DNA from: Caulobacter soli | GTDB taxonomy: Bacteria; Pseudomonadota; Alphaproteobacteria; Caulobacterales; Caulobacteraceae | DNA: 64,000 bases | Direction: 5' to 3' | Assembly: GCF_011045195.1 (NCBI RefSeq) | Contig: NZ_CP049199.1 | Span: forward strand, 1,984,001 to 2,048,000 | Shown here: positions 25,831 through 34,541 of the stretch, in pieces | Position numbering within the stretch: the first letter of the stretch is position 1 | Layout: every line of letters starts with the position of its first letter | The notes under the pieces: generated by a model | Told to the model about the DNA's origin: nothing | Seen by the model: only the letters and a program-made list of their open reading frames with translations | Databases searched by the model: none | Made by a program: the position numbers and the translations under genes

Positions 25831-28169
25831 GCCACACCCGTCGCTTGACGCACGATCCTGGCCGCCTCGACCATGTTGATCAGGGCGGCGCGGGTCTCGG
25901 GCCATTTGCGGGTCTTCAGGCCGCAGTCGGGGTTGACCCAGAGCTGGCCGGACGAGAGTCGGGTCTGGGCGGCCTTCAGGAGGTCGGTCATCTCCTCGAC
26001 GGCGGGCACGCGCGGCGAATGGATGTCGTAGACGCCGGGGCCGATCTCGGCCGGATAGGCATAGGCCTCGAAGGCGTCGAGCAACTCCATTTTCGACCGG
26101 GCGGTCTCGATGGAGATGACGTCGGCGTCCATCGCCCCGATCGCGGCGATGATGTCGTTGAACTCCGAATAGCACATGTGGGTGTGGATCTGAGTGTGAT
26201 CGGCCACGCCCGAGGCGGTCAGGCGGAAGCACTCGACCGCCCAGTCCAGATAGGCCCCCCAGTCGCCTCGGCGCAACGGCAGGCCTTCGCGCAGGGCCGC
26301 CTCGTCGATCTGGATCACCTTGGCGCCGGCCGTCTCCAGGTCGACGACCTCGTCGCGGATGGCCAGGGCGATCTGACGGCACGCCAGTGAACGCGGAACG
26401 TCGTCACGCACGAACGACCAGTTGAGGATGGTCACCGGACCGGTCAGCATGCCCTTCATCGGCTTGTCGGTCAGGCTCTGGGCGTAGCGCCACCATTCCA
26501 CTGTCATCGGCGCGGGGCGCGAGACGTCGCCGTACAGGATCGGCGGGCGCACGCAGCGCGAGCCGTACGACTGCACCCAGCCATGCTTGGTGAAGACGAA
26601 GCCTGACAGCTGCTCGCCGAAGTACTGCACCATGTCGTTGCGCTCGAACTCGCCGTGGACCAGCACGTCCAGGCCGATCTCCTCCTGCCAGGCCACCGTG
26701 CGGGCGGTTTCTTCGCGCAGGAACGTCGCGTAGTCGGCGTCGCTGAGTTCGCCCTTGCCGTGAGCCGAGCGGGCCTTGCGCACATCCTCGGTCTGCGGGA
26801 ACGAACCGATGGTGGTGGTGGGAAAAGCCGGCAGGTCGAGGCGTGGGATCTGGATCGCTTGCCGGCGGCCGAACGCGGACGTGCGCTTGGCCATGGCCGG
26901 AGTCATGGCGGCCAGACGGGCGGCCACCGCCGCGTCGTGGATCTTGGGCGAGGTGCGGCGGGCCTCGGCCGCGACCTGGCTGGCGGCCAGGTGTCCGGCG
27001 ACGCTGGGACGTCCCTGGTTCAGCGCGGCGGCCAGGATGACCAACTCCTCGATCTTCTGGACGGCGAAGGCCAGCCACTGGCGGACCTCCGGATCGATCC
27101 CGGTCTCAAGCTCCAGATCGACCGGGCTGTGCAGCAGCGAGCAGGACGGCGCCAGGATCACGCGGTCGCCCCCGCGCTTGGAGACGATCGGATCCAGGCG
27201 GTCGAGCAGGGCAGGGAGGTTCGCGCGCCAGACGTTGCGGCCGTCGATCACGCCCAGCGACAGCACCAGGCCTTCACGGCTGGCGGACAGAACACGGTCC
27301 AGTTCCTCGGGCGCGCGCGCCAGGTCGATATGCAGGCCGTCGATGGGCAGGTTGACCGCTGTGCTCAAATTGTCGCCATAGCCGCCGAAATAGCTGGTCA
27401 GCATCAGGCGCAGGCCTGGAACCGCATGGCTCAGGGCGCCGTAGGCCCGGCGCAGTTCACCGCGCTCGAACTCGGTGAGGTCCAGCGCCAGGCAGGGCTC
27501 GTCGATCTGCACCCAGTCGGCGCCGGCCCGTTGGAGCCGGGTCAGGACCTCGGCATAGACCGGGATCAGGGCCGACAGCAGCGACAACGGCGAGAAGTCT
27601 TCGTCCTTGGTCTTGGCCAATTTCAAGAAGGTCACCGGTCCCAGCAGCACCGGCCGGGTGTGGACGCCCAGGGCCTTGGCCTCGAGGAACTCGTCGACGG
27701 GCTTGGTGGACGAGAGGGCGAAGGCCTGGTCGCGCGACACCTCGGGGGCCAGGTAGTGGTAGTTGGTGTCGAACCACTTGGTCATCTCCATGGCCGGAAG
27801 GCCGTGACCATGGGAATGGGCGTGTCCGTGAGCGCAGGCCTCCTCGCCGCTGGAACCTTGAGTTCCCCGGGCCATGGCGAAATAGGCGGCGGTGTCGATC
27901 GGGCCGCCGGTCCAGCCGTAGAGGGGTGGGATGGCGCCGACCATCACGCTGGTGTCCAGCACGTGGTCGTAGAGCGAGAAGTCGTTGCTGGGCACATGGG
28001 CCACGCCCAGAGCGGCCTGGCGGGCCCAGGTCTTGGCTCGCAGTTCGGCGGCCGTGGCCAGCAGGGTTGGGGCGTCGGTCTTGCCGGCCCAATGGGATTC
28101 CAGGGCGAACTTCAGCTCGCGTTTGGGGCCGATGCGGGGAAAGCCGAGCGTGGCGACGGTGACGGTCAT
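25827..28169 (-). CDS. metE: Cobalamin-independent methionine synthase
   Basis: Transfers a methyl group from methyltetrahydropteroyl-polyglutamate to homocysteine, giving methionine, in the cytoplasm. 780 residues, near the usual 750-770. Two homologous barrels; the C-terminal one has the zinc ligands in HTHMCYSEFND (His, Cys) and NPDCGLKTRKW (Cys). FPTTTIGSFPQTEDVRKAR begins the catalytic half. A His-rich insert (about residues 113-125, HGHAHSHGHG) precedes the conserved EMTKWFDTNYHYLAPE and is unusual. A cobalamin riboswitch lies upstream, so expression should fall when B12 is available. Start ATG 28169; a second dyad upstream suggests additional transcriptional control. Confidence 0.96.
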   Translation of the reverse strand: MTVTVATLGFPRIGPKRELKFALESHWAGKTDAPTLLATAAELRAKTWARQAALGVAHVPSNDFSLYDHVLDTSVMVGAIPPLYGWTGGPIDTAAYFAMARGTQGSSGEEACAHGHAHSHGHGLPAMEMTKWFDTNYHYLAPEVSRDQAFALSSTKPVDEFLEAKALGVHTRPVLLGPVTFLKLAKTKDEDFSPLSLLSALIPVYAEVLTRLQRAGADWVQIDEPCLALDLTEFERGELRRAYGALSHAVPGLRLMLTSYFGGYGDNLSTAVNLPIDGLHIDLARAPEELDRVLSASREGLVLSLGVIDGRNVWRANLPALLDRLDPIVSKRGGDRVILAPSCSLLHSPVDLELETGIDPEVRQWLAFAVQKIEELVILAAALNQGRPSVAGHLAASQVAAEARRTSPKIHDAAVAARLAAMTPAMAKRTSAFGRRQAIQIPRLDLPAFPTTTIGSFPQTEDVRKARSAHGKGELSDADYATFLREETARTVAWQEEIGLDVLVHGEFERNDMVQYFGEQLSGFVFTKHGWVQSYGSRCVRPPILYGDVSRPAPMTVEWWRYAQSLTDKPMKGMLTGPVTILNWSFVRDDVPRSLACRQIALAIRDEVVDLETAGAKVIQIDEAALREGLPLRRGDWGAYLDWAVECFRLTASGVADHTQIHTHMCYSEFNDIIAAIGAMDADVISIETARSKMELLDAFEAYAYPAEIGPGVYDIHSPRVPAVEEMTDLLKAAQTRLSSGQLWVNPDCGLKTRKWPETRAALINMVEAARIVRQATGVA

Positions 28170-28289
28170 TTTGAAAAGCCTCTGCCGGTGTGAAGGCGGA
28201 GGCTGATCGGGACGCGCGCGAGATTGCGCGCACGGGTCCTCGCGGCCCGGTCACGCCTGCATGCGACCAGACCGGACACCCCGCCGGAG

Positions 28290-28500
28290 GACGTTATCTG
28301 TCGAGGCAGGTCTCCTGGCTCACGGGTCATCACCCCTGTCCTGGCCTTCCCGACACGCCACCGATCCAGCTTCGGCGCGTCAGTGACACGTATTGGACAG
28401 CGGCTCGCCGCTCACAGTTGCGGGGGCAGCGCCGGGCTCGGGATTTCACCCCCTCACCGACTTCCCTCTTAGCTGCGGACGCAAGCGTGCGTCCGCAGAA
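28290..28500 (-). promoter_or_regulatory. Cobalamin riboswitch in the metE leader
   Basis: On the minus strand the leader contains AAGAGGGAAGTCGGTGAG, GCTGCCCCCGCAACTGT and the B12 box AGCCAGGAGACCTGCC (28305-28320), in the correct order and spacing for an AdoCbl riboswitch. A perfect 10-base stem (28473-28482 with 28489-28498) lies at its 5' end. Between the aptamer and metE ATG (about 120 bases) there are GC-rich hairpins but no T-run, so control is probably by translation or Rho and not by an intrinsic terminator. Confidence 0.95.
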
Positions 28501-28538
28501 CCACGACAAGCCCATGTGATCGTATCGGAGGAATGCCG

Positions 28539-28576
28539 TCAAGAGAGATATAAGGATATCTTTATATCCCTCTTGA
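28539..28576. promoter_or_regulatory. AT-rich 38-base dyad upstream of the metE riboswitch
   Basis: Two 19-base arms centred at 28557/28558; 17 of 19 pairs are Watson-Crick. The core is GATATAAGGATATC followed by TTTATATC. It lies just upstream of the riboswitch, where the metE promoter should be. Its core resembles, from memory, ArsR-family (SahR-type) operators of methionine-cycle genes in alphaproteobacteria; this is not verified. Bases 28577-28750 show nothing else I can name and should hold the promoter of the sigma gene at 28751. Confidence 0.65.
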
Positions 28577-28750
28577 TCGTTGTCTCGGCCATGGCCGGAG
28601 AGTTGTCGACCGGCGCCGAAAGTCGGTTGCTTGGTGCGTGGTTTTCGCGATTTTTCCGAGGGCCGCGCGCCGGCTCTCACTAAACCGTCACATACTTTCG
28701 TAGGAAGGGGTGGTTCTTCCTCTTCACGGGCTCGCGCCAGGATCACCACC

Positions 28751-29230
28751 ATGCGACCGGTCAGGGATATCGCGCAGCGGATGAAGGCCTCGTTGATGCG
28801 CAAGGGCGTGTCGATCACCGAGGTCGACGACCTTGTGCAGGAAGCCTTCGTTCGCCTGGCCAGCTACAGCCAGTCGAGCGAAGTCAATGAACCCGAAGGC
28901 TTTCTGATGCGCACGGCGTCCAACCTGGTTATCGACGAGCATCGAAGGCGAAAGCGAGCGAAGATCATCGATCAACCCGTGGAAGATTTGGCTTTAGTCG
29001 ATAATGAGCCGCTGCCGGATGCGGTTTGGGCCGGTCGAAAACGTCTAGAGAGATTGAACGCCGGTTTCGCGGCGCTCGATCCGGTGACGCGGCGCATGTT
29101 GCGGGCCCAGCGGGTCGAAGGGTCTAGCGTCGGCGAAATCGCACGGCGTGAGGGGTTGAGCGTGAGCGCGGTCGAGAAGCGTTTGGCCAAGGGCATGCTC
29201 TTTCTGGTGAAGTGGATGGACGGATGGTGA
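28751..29230 (+). CDS. ECF RNA polymerase sigma factor (secretion-locus regulator)
   Basis: A 159-residue ECF sigma factor of the FecI type. Region 2 is ITEVDDLVQEAFVRLASYS and EGFLMRTASNLVIDEHRRRKR. Region 4 is ALDPVTRRMLRAQRVEGSSV with GEIARREGLSVSAVEKRLAK. ATG 28751 follows AGGATCACC; the frame is open further upstream but the extra residues are not sigma-like. It overlaps the FecR gene by a few bases. It heads the two-partner secretion locus, so it probably transcribes that operon. I did not find a clear duplicated promoter motif upstream of it and of tpsB, unlike the other ECF locus in this window. Confidence 0.88.
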   Translation: MRPVRDIAQRMKASLMRKGVSITEVDDLVQEAFVRLASYSQSSEVNEPEGFLMRTASNLVIDEHRRRKRAKIIDQPVEDLALVDNEPLPDAVWAGRKRLERLNAGFAALDPVTRRMLRAQRVEGSSVGEIARREGLSVSAVEKRLAKGMLFLVKWMDGW

Positions 29231-30198
29231 GGGACGGCAAGACCGCGCTGAACGAAGCGCCGGACCGCGTCCTCGCCGAGGCGGCCCTCTGGCTCGTGCG
29301 CGACAAGGGGCGGGCCGAGACGAAGGCCGAGCAGGGACGTGCGCGGTGGATGGCGGAAGACCCCGTCCATGAGGCGGCCTATGCGCGGACCTTGTCGGTC
29401 TGGGACGACCTGGGTCAGGTCGCGCCGGACTGGAAGTCCGATCGCGCCGCGCCGGGCCTGCGGATCCGGGCTCGCGAACTGGCGCTGGCGTGCCTGGTCG
29501 TCTGCGTCTGCGCGCTGGGCCTGTTCGCGCACCTGCGCGACCCGGACTACACCACCCGCGTAGGCGAGCAGCGTACGGTGCAACTGGACGACGGCACGCG
29601 CGTCACCCTCAACACCGGTACCCGTATCGTCGTGCGGTACAGTCGCGGCGAGCGACACATTCGCCTCGACCACGGAGAGGCCTATTTCGACGTCGCCCAC
29701 AACGCCGCCCGTCCGTTCTTCGTCGACGCGGGGCATGACTATGTCCGGGCGCTGGGCACGGTCTTCATCGTTCGCAACGACCAGCCTAAGCTGGAGGTGA
29801 CCTTGCTGGCGGGCGCGGTGCAGGTGGGCAGCCGCGACGCCGAGGCGAGGGGGGCGTCGGTGATCCTGGCGCCGGGCGACCGGTTGCGCCGAGACGGCGA
29901 GACCCAAGGTTTGCTGGACCGGCCTTCCCTCGACACCGTGACGGCCTGGCGGCAAGGCGAGCTGGTGCTCGAAAATACGCCGCTGCTGGTCGCGGTCGGC
30001 GAGATGAACCGCTACACGCGCCGTCCGATCCAGATCAGCGTCGCCGACGCCGCGGGCGTGCGCCTGAGCGGGGTGTTCAAGACCGGCGACAGCGACGCCT
30101 TCGTCGCCACGCTGGCGGCGCTCTATGGCTTCAAGCTAGACAAGCGCCCCGACGCCTTGGTGCTGTCGGGCGCGCCGGTGCGGGCCGCGCGCTCCTGA
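29224..30198 (+). CDS. FecR-family anti-sigma factor (secretion-locus regulator)
   Basis: A 324-residue inner-membrane signal relay. The cytoplasmic N-terminus contains EAALWLVRDKGRAETKAE, followed by a Cys/Leu-rich membrane segment (ALACLVVCVCALGLFAHL, about residues 88-106). The periplasmic FecR domain follows (VGEQRTVQLDDGTRVTLNTG, HGEAYFDVAHNAARPFFVD, ALGTVFIVRN). The last 70 residues (GEMNRYTRRPIQISVAD to DKRPDALVLSG) are the STN-contacting region. ATG 29224 overlaps the sigma stop. No TonB receptor follows; instead the locus encodes a TpsA with a C-terminal STN domain, the likely partner. Confidence 0.9.
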   Translation: MVRDGKTALNEAPDRVLAEAALWLVRDKGRAETKAEQGRARWMAEDPVHEAAYARTLSVWDDLGQVAPDWKSDRAAPGLRIRARELALACLVVCVCALGLFAHLRDPDYTTRVGEQRTVQLDDGTRVTLNTGTRIVVRYSRGERHIRLDHGEAYFDVAHNAARPFFVDAGHDYVRALGTVFIVRNDQPKLEVTLLAGAVQVGSRDAEARGASVILAPGDRLRRDGETQGLLDRPSLDTVTAWRQGELVLENTPLLVAVGEMNRYTRRPIQISVADAAGVRLSGVFKTGDSDAFVATLAALYGFKLDKRPDALVLSGAPVRAARS

Positions 30199-30334
30199 TC
30201 GGACGCGCGGCCAAACTATTTTGAAATTTCCGGTGTGGTTTCGCACCGCTGCGGCGTCCTTGATCTGACGCGCTAGACCGGTCGGGCGATTGTGACGCCC
30301 GCGCCCCGCTTTCATCGCGTTCCAGACTTGCAGG

Positions 30335-30372
30335 ACCGATCGTGGATCGGTGCGCGCGGTGTGTCCGCGCGC
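30335..30372 (+). terminator. Tandem hairpins downstream of fecR
   Basis: Two perfect stems in a row: ACCGATC/GATCGGT (30335-30351) and GCGCGCGG/CCGCGCGC (30352-30372), the latter followed by CTTGTTCTGT, which is moderately T-rich. They probably end the sigma-fecR transcript. The 135 bases before them (30199-30334) show no gene. Confidence 0.55.
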
Positions 30373-30374
30373 CT

Positions 30375-30520
30375 TGTTCTGTAAGTACATCTCGAACGAT
30401 TCTGTTCTGTATTTTCCAGTATACTGAAAACTATAGAGTCTATTTTTGACTCATGGCGACATGTGAAATCATTATTTCAATAAATTACGTGAGTTTCACA
30501 AAACTTATACATTGGAAATG
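30375..30520 (+). promoter_or_regulatory. AT-rich control region upstream of tpsB
   Basis: A strikingly AT-rich island in a GC-rich genome. It holds a direct repeat TGTTCTGTA (30375-30383 and 30403-30411), a perfect palindrome CAGTATACTG (30417-30426) with partly symmetric flanks, a GAGTC/GACTC pair, a dyad TGAAAT/ATTTCA (30464-30479) and a FecI-like -35 candidate GGAAAT (30514-30519). It most likely carries the promoter and operators of the secretion operon. Bases 30521-30660 form an untranslated leader with no recognised element. Confidence 0.6.
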
Positions 30521-30660
30521 TAGACCGCCTTCCAGAGATTTTGAGGCTCCGTCCGATGATCATCTTGATCGGGGAGGGCGGTGTCTTGCGGCGTGATGTT
30601 GTTTTTCGCGCCGATAGTCGTGGCGACCTTGAGTGTCGGGGCGTCGGAAGGGGGCTTTGA

Positions 30661-32280
30661 ATGCAAGCGGTTGGTTCGCGCTGGGCTTGCGCGGCTGTGA
30701 TGGCGGTTGCGTGGGCGCATGGCGCCGTCGCGCAGGAAGCGCCTGCTCCGGCGGACGCGGGCAAGCCCGTGGAGCGCCGGGTCGATCTTCTCAACTATCG
30801 GGTCGAGGGCAACACGGTCCTGTCGCGCCTGGATGTCGAGAAGGCGGTCTATCCTTTCCTGGGTCCGCAACGCAGCGCGGACGATGTCGAGGCGGCGCGC
30901 GCCGCCCTGGAAAAGGCCTATCGCGACAAGGGCTATGAAACCGTCGGGGTCGAGATCCCCGAACAGGATGTGCAGGACGGCGTCATCCGTCTGACGGTGG
31001 TGGAGTTGAAGGTCGGCCGCCTGCGAGTGACCGACGCGCGACACTTCTCGCCCGAGGATATCAAGAAGCGCGCACCGGCCCTGGCCGAGGGCCAGGTGCC
31101 CAACTACGCGGCGGTTTCCAAGCAGGTCCTGGAGCTCAACAAGACCAACGCCGACCGCACGATCACGCCGACGCTGCGCGCCGGGGACACGCCGGGCACG
31201 GTGGACGTCGACCTGCAGGTGCAGGACGCCCTGCCGCTGCACGGTTCGCTGGAGCTGAACGATCGCAGCAGCAGCCGCACCGAGCGCCTGCGCGTCTCCG
31301 GCTCGGTTCGCTACACCAACCTCTTCCAGCGCGAGCACAGCCTCAGCCTGCAAGGTCAATTCGCGCCGCAGGACCCTAAGCAGACCTGGCTGGTGACGGG
31401 ATCCTACGCCGCGCCGATCCAAGGCACGCCGTTCACCGTCGTGGCCTACGCGGTCCATTCCGACAGCGACGTGGCGGCCGTGGGCGGCATCAACGTGGTC
31501 GGCAGCGGCGACATCTTCGGCCTGCGCGGCATTTACAGCTTCTCGTCGGGCGGACTGTTCCACACCCTGACCGCGGGCGTCGACTACAAGAACTTCAAGG
31601 AAGATCTGATCGTCGGCCCCGAGTACGGCCACACGCCGATCGACTACTATCCGCTGACGCTGCAGTACGGCCTGATCGGTCGGGGCGAAAAGGACGACGT
31701 CGACCTGACGGTGGCGTTGAATGTCGGCCTGCGCGGGCTGGATTCCGACGAGGCCGAGTTCCGCTTCAAGCGCTACAACGCCAGCGCCAACTGGGCCTAT
31801 CTGCGGGCCGACGCCTCGTATGTGCGTCGCCTGCCTTGGGACATCCGGGCCAGCCTCAAGCTCTCGGGCCAGTATGCGGGCCAGCCGTTGATCAGCAACG
31901 AGCAGTTCAGCGCCGGCGGCCTGGACAGCGTGCGCGGCTATTACGAGAGCCAGGAATTGGGCGACGACGGCGTCTCGGGCCAGTTCGACCTGGAAAGCCC
32001 CTCTATCCATCGCTGGTTCGGCGGCGTGGTCGACGAATGGCGGTTCTTCGCCTTCGCCGACGGGGCCTATCTGAAGATCTACGATCCGTTGGCCGACGCC
32101 ACCGGCGCGCTGGACGACACGTCCAGCCTGGCCAGCGTCGGTTTCGGCATGCGCCAGCGGCTGCTGCGTCGCGTGAACCTGTCGGCCCTGTTGGCCGCCC
32201 CCCTCAAGAACAAGCAATCGACCATCATCGACTACGGCGATGACTGGCGCGGACAGTTCCGCGTCTGGCTCGATTTCTAG
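30661..32280 (+). CDS. Two-partner secretion transporter TpsB (ShlB/FhaC/HecB family)
   Basis: Outer-membrane barrel that exports a cognate TpsA protein. 539 residues, the normal size. After a signal peptide (cleavage near AVAQE) comes a ShlB-type POTRA domain (about 40-115: LLNYRVEGNTVLSRLDVEKA, QDVQDGVIRLTVVEL), a second POTRA (about 115-195), and the barrel with the family hallmark region around FSAGGLDSVRGYYE (the VRGY motif). It ends in Phe (VWLDF). ATG 30661 follows GAAGGGGGC. The TpsA partner is encoded seven genes later at 37372. Confidence 0.93.
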   Translation: MQAVGSRWACAAVMAVAWAHGAVAQEAPAPADAGKPVERRVDLLNYRVEGNTVLSRLDVEKAVYPFLGPQRSADDVEAARAALEKAYRDKGYETVGVEIPEQDVQDGVIRLTVVELKVGRLRVTDARHFSPEDIKKRAPALAEGQVPNYAAVSKQVLELNKTNADRTITPTLRAGDTPGTVDVDLQVQDALPLHGSLELNDRSSSRTERLRVSGSVRYTNLFQREHSLSLQGQFAPQDPKQTWLVTGSYAAPIQGTPFTVVAYAVHSDSDVAAVGGINVVGSGDIFGLRGIYSFSSGGLFHTLTAGVDYKNFKEDLIVGPEYGHTPIDYYPLTLQYGLIGRGEKDDVDLTVALNVGLRGLDSDEAEFRFKRYNASANWAYLRADASYVRRLPWDIRASLKLSGQYAGQPLISNEQFSAGGLDSVRGYYESQELGDDGVSGQFDLESPSIHRWFGGVVDEWRFFAFADGAYLKIYDPLADATGALDDTSSLASVGFGMRQRLLRRVNLSALLAAPLKNKQSTIIDYGDDWRGQFRVWLDF

Positions 32281-32311
32281 AACGCACGATCTCGACTGGA
32301 GAATGACTGAG

Positions 32312-34117
32312 ATGAAGAAGTTTTTTGTAACTCTGTTCTTGCTCCTGGTCGTGATCCCGCGGCCGGCCCTGGCCTCGTGGAACGCGGACTGGTCGCAACG
32401 GCGCAAGATCACCCTGGAAGCCCAGAACCTGCGGGGCGTCACCGAGGAGGTGAAGCGCGCGCCGGTGCTGGTGCGGCTGCACAGCGGCGTCCTGGACTTC
32501 AGCCAGGTGCGTCCGGACGGCGCGGACCTGCGCTTCGTGGCCGGCGACGACAAGACGCCGCTGACCTACCACATCGAGCGCTTCGACCCGACGGCCGAGC
32601 TCGGCCTGGTCTGGGTGGACGTGCCGTCGGTGCCGGCCGGCAAGAGCCAGGACATCTGGCTCTATTTCGGCAACCCGGCCGCCAAGCCGGTGTCCAATCC
32701 GGCCGCCACCTATGACGGCGAACAGTCGCTGGACTACCACTTCGGCGAAACGGCCGGCGGCCCGGTCGACCAGACGGCCAACGGCAACAAGCCCAGCGTC
32801 TTCACCGCCACCCCGACCCTCGAGGGCCTGAGCGCCGGCGGCGCCAGCTTCCAGGCGACCAGCCAACTGCGCGTGGCGCCCAGCGCCTCCCTGGCGGTTC
32901 CGGCCGAAGGGCGCATGACCTTCTCGGCCTGGATCAAGCCCGCGGCGGCCGGCCAGCCCGAAGACGCGGCGGTGTATTCGAAGTTCGGCGCGGCCGGCGA
33001 AGGCGGCGCGGATCGCCTGGTGCTGGGCCTGCGCAACGGCGTGCCCTATGTCCGCGTGGCCGGCGCCGTGACCGGCGAGGCGACCGCCGCCGCGGCGGTG
33101 TCGCCCGGCAGCTGGACCCACCTGGCGGTGACGGCCGGCGACAAGATCACCCTCTATGTCAACGGCGTCGCGGCCGGCTCCATCGACGCCAAGTTGCCCG
33201 CTCTGGGCGGCGAAGACATCGTCGGCGCGGCCGGCGGCCTGCCGTCCTTCGTCGGCGACCTGGACGAGGTGGGACGCGCCAACACGGAGCGATCGGCCTC
33301 GGCCATCGCCCTGGCCGCCCAGTCGCAAGGCCGTTCGGCGGTGTTCACCGCCTTCGCGCCGGAAGCCGAAAGCACCAAGGGCGGCGAGGGCGGTTACTTC
33401 GGCATCCTGCTCAAGGCCCTGACGCCCGACGCCTGGGCGGTGATCATCGTCCTCTGCATCATGGCGGCCCTGTCGTGGGTCGTGATGATCGGCAAGGGCC
33501 TGTTCCTGAACCGCACGGCCTCGGCCAACCGCGACTTCCTGGACGACTTCAGCGAAGCCATGGCTCGCCAAGGCGCCCACGACGGCTTGGCCCGTCTGGA
33601 CGTCGACCGCCACGCCGACAGCTCGTCGCTGGCCCGGCTGTTCCACATCGGCCGCCGCGAGCTGCAGGTTCGCCTGGCCGAGAACGGCGCGGCCGGTCGC
33701 GCCGCCACCCGCTTCGCCCTGGCGCCGCAATCCATCGCCGCCATCCGTTCGGCCCTGGATGCGGGCCAGGCGCGCGAGAGCCAAAAGCTCAACAGCTCCA
33801 TGGTCCTGCTGACCATCGCCATCTCGGGCGGTCCGTTCATCGGTCTGCTGGGCACGGTGCTGGGCGTGATGATCACCTTCGCGGCCGTGGCCGCCGCCGG
33901 CGACGTCAACATCAACGCCATCGCCCCCGGCATCGCCGCGGCTCTGCTGGCCACGGTGGCGGGCCTGGCCGTCGCGATCCCGGCCCTGTTTGGCTACAAC
34001 TACCTGCTCTCGCGCTCCGACGAGATCGGCGTCGAGCAGCAGATCTTCGTCGACGAACTCGAAAAGCGCATCGCCGAGACCTATCGCGGCGCGCCGCTCC
34101 CCCTGGCCGCTGAATAG
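32312..34117 (+). CDS. DUF2341-LamG-ExbB fusion (proton channel with periplasmic sensor/binding domains)
   Basis: A 601-residue inner-membrane protein. Signal sequence (residues 1-21) is followed by a DUF2341 domain (about 25-130), a LamG/concanavalin-like domain (about 145-330), and a MotA/TolQ/ExbB proton-channel domain with membrane segments near 372-393, 498-525 and 540-565 (ISGGPFIGLLGTVLGVMITF). The extra domains would face the periplasm. With ExbD and TonB next to it, it forms a private proton-motive-force transducer. ATG 32312 chosen; ATG 32303 in frame is possible. DUF2341-ExbB fusions occur elsewhere, but their job is not established. Confidence 0.88.
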   Translation: MKKFFVTLFLLLVVIPRPALASWNADWSQRRKITLEAQNLRGVTEEVKRAPVLVRLHSGVLDFSQVRPDGADLRFVAGDDKTPLTYHIERFDPTAELGLVWVDVPSVPAGKSQDIWLYFGNPAAKPVSNPAATYDGEQSLDYHFGETAGGPVDQTANGNKPSVFTATPTLEGLSAGGASFQATSQLRVAPSASLAVPAEGRMTFSAWIKPAAAGQPEDAAVYSKFGAAGEGGADRLVLGLRNGVPYVRVAGAVTGEATAAAAVSPGSWTHLAVTAGDKITLYVNGVAAGSIDAKLPALGGEDIVGAAGGLPSFVGDLDEVGRANTERSASAIALAAQSQGRSAVFTAFAPEAESTKGGEGGYFGILLKALTPDAWAVIIVLCIMAALSWVVMIGKGLFLNRTASANRDFLDDFSEAMARQGAHDGLARLDVDRHADSSSLARLFHIGRRELQVRLAENGAAGRAATRFALAPQSIAAIRSALDAGQARESQKLNSSMVLLTIAISGGPFIGLLGTVLGVMITFAAVAAAGDVNINAIAPGIAAALLATVAGLAVAIPALFGYNYLLSRSDEIGVEQQIFVDELEKRIAETYRGAPLPLAAE

Positions 34118-34128
34118 GGGGAGGGCCG

Positions 34129-34533
34129 ATGCAAGCGCAGTCCCGACGCAAGCCCTACGACGAGATCAACATCACACCGATGTTGGACCTGGCGTACGTC
34201 CTGCTGATCATCTTCATCATCATGACCACGGCGGCGGTCCAGGGCATCAAGGTCAATGTGCCCAAGGCCAGCTCCTCGGTCAGCCTGGCCAAGCCGACGA
34301 CCAAGGCGATCACCGTCGACAGCAGCGGGCAGGTCTACCTGGACACCTATCCGGTGACGATCGACGAGCTGGAGTCACAGCTGCGCTCGTTCAAGGCGGT
34401 GACGCCCGACTTCCCGGTGGTGATCAAGGGCGACCGCGTCTCGCAGTATGGCCGGATCATGGAAGTGCTGGACGCCTGCGGGCGGGTCGGCATCACCCAG
34501 CTGGGCCTCGTCAGCGAACGCGCCAAGGGGTGA
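34129..34533 (+). CDS. exbD: Biopolymer transport protein ExbD/TolR
   Basis: A 134-residue partner of ExbB. One N-terminal membrane segment contains the essential Asp (INITPMLDLAYVLLIIFI, D20), followed by a small periplasmic domain (KAITVDSSGQVYLDTYPVT to GRVGITQLGLVSE). It couples proton flow to TonB movement. ATG 34129 has GGGGGAGGG upstream; the gene starts 11 bases after the ExbB fusion and ends 8 bases before tonB. Clearly one operon. Confidence 0.95.
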   Translation: MQAQSRRKPYDEINITPMLDLAYVLLIIFIIMTTAAVQGIKVNVPKASSSVSLAKPTTKAITVDSSGQVYLDTYPVTIDELESQLRSFKAVTPDFPVVIKGDRVSQYGRIMEVLDACGRVGITQLGLVSERAKG

Positions 34534-34541
34534 GGCCGACC

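Noticed and set aside
28473..28498. Perfect hairpin considered as a terminator
   Set aside because: It sits at the 5' end of the cobalamin riboswitch on the minus strand and has no T-run; it is better read as a riboswitch stem.
28580..28750. 57-codon N-terminal extension of the sigma factor gene
   Set aside because: Residues are not sigma-like, and ATG 28751 has a suitable ribosome site and matches family length.
30136..30390. 84-codon minus-strand frame after fecR
   Set aside because: It overlaps fecR and the tandem hairpins and has no coding signature.
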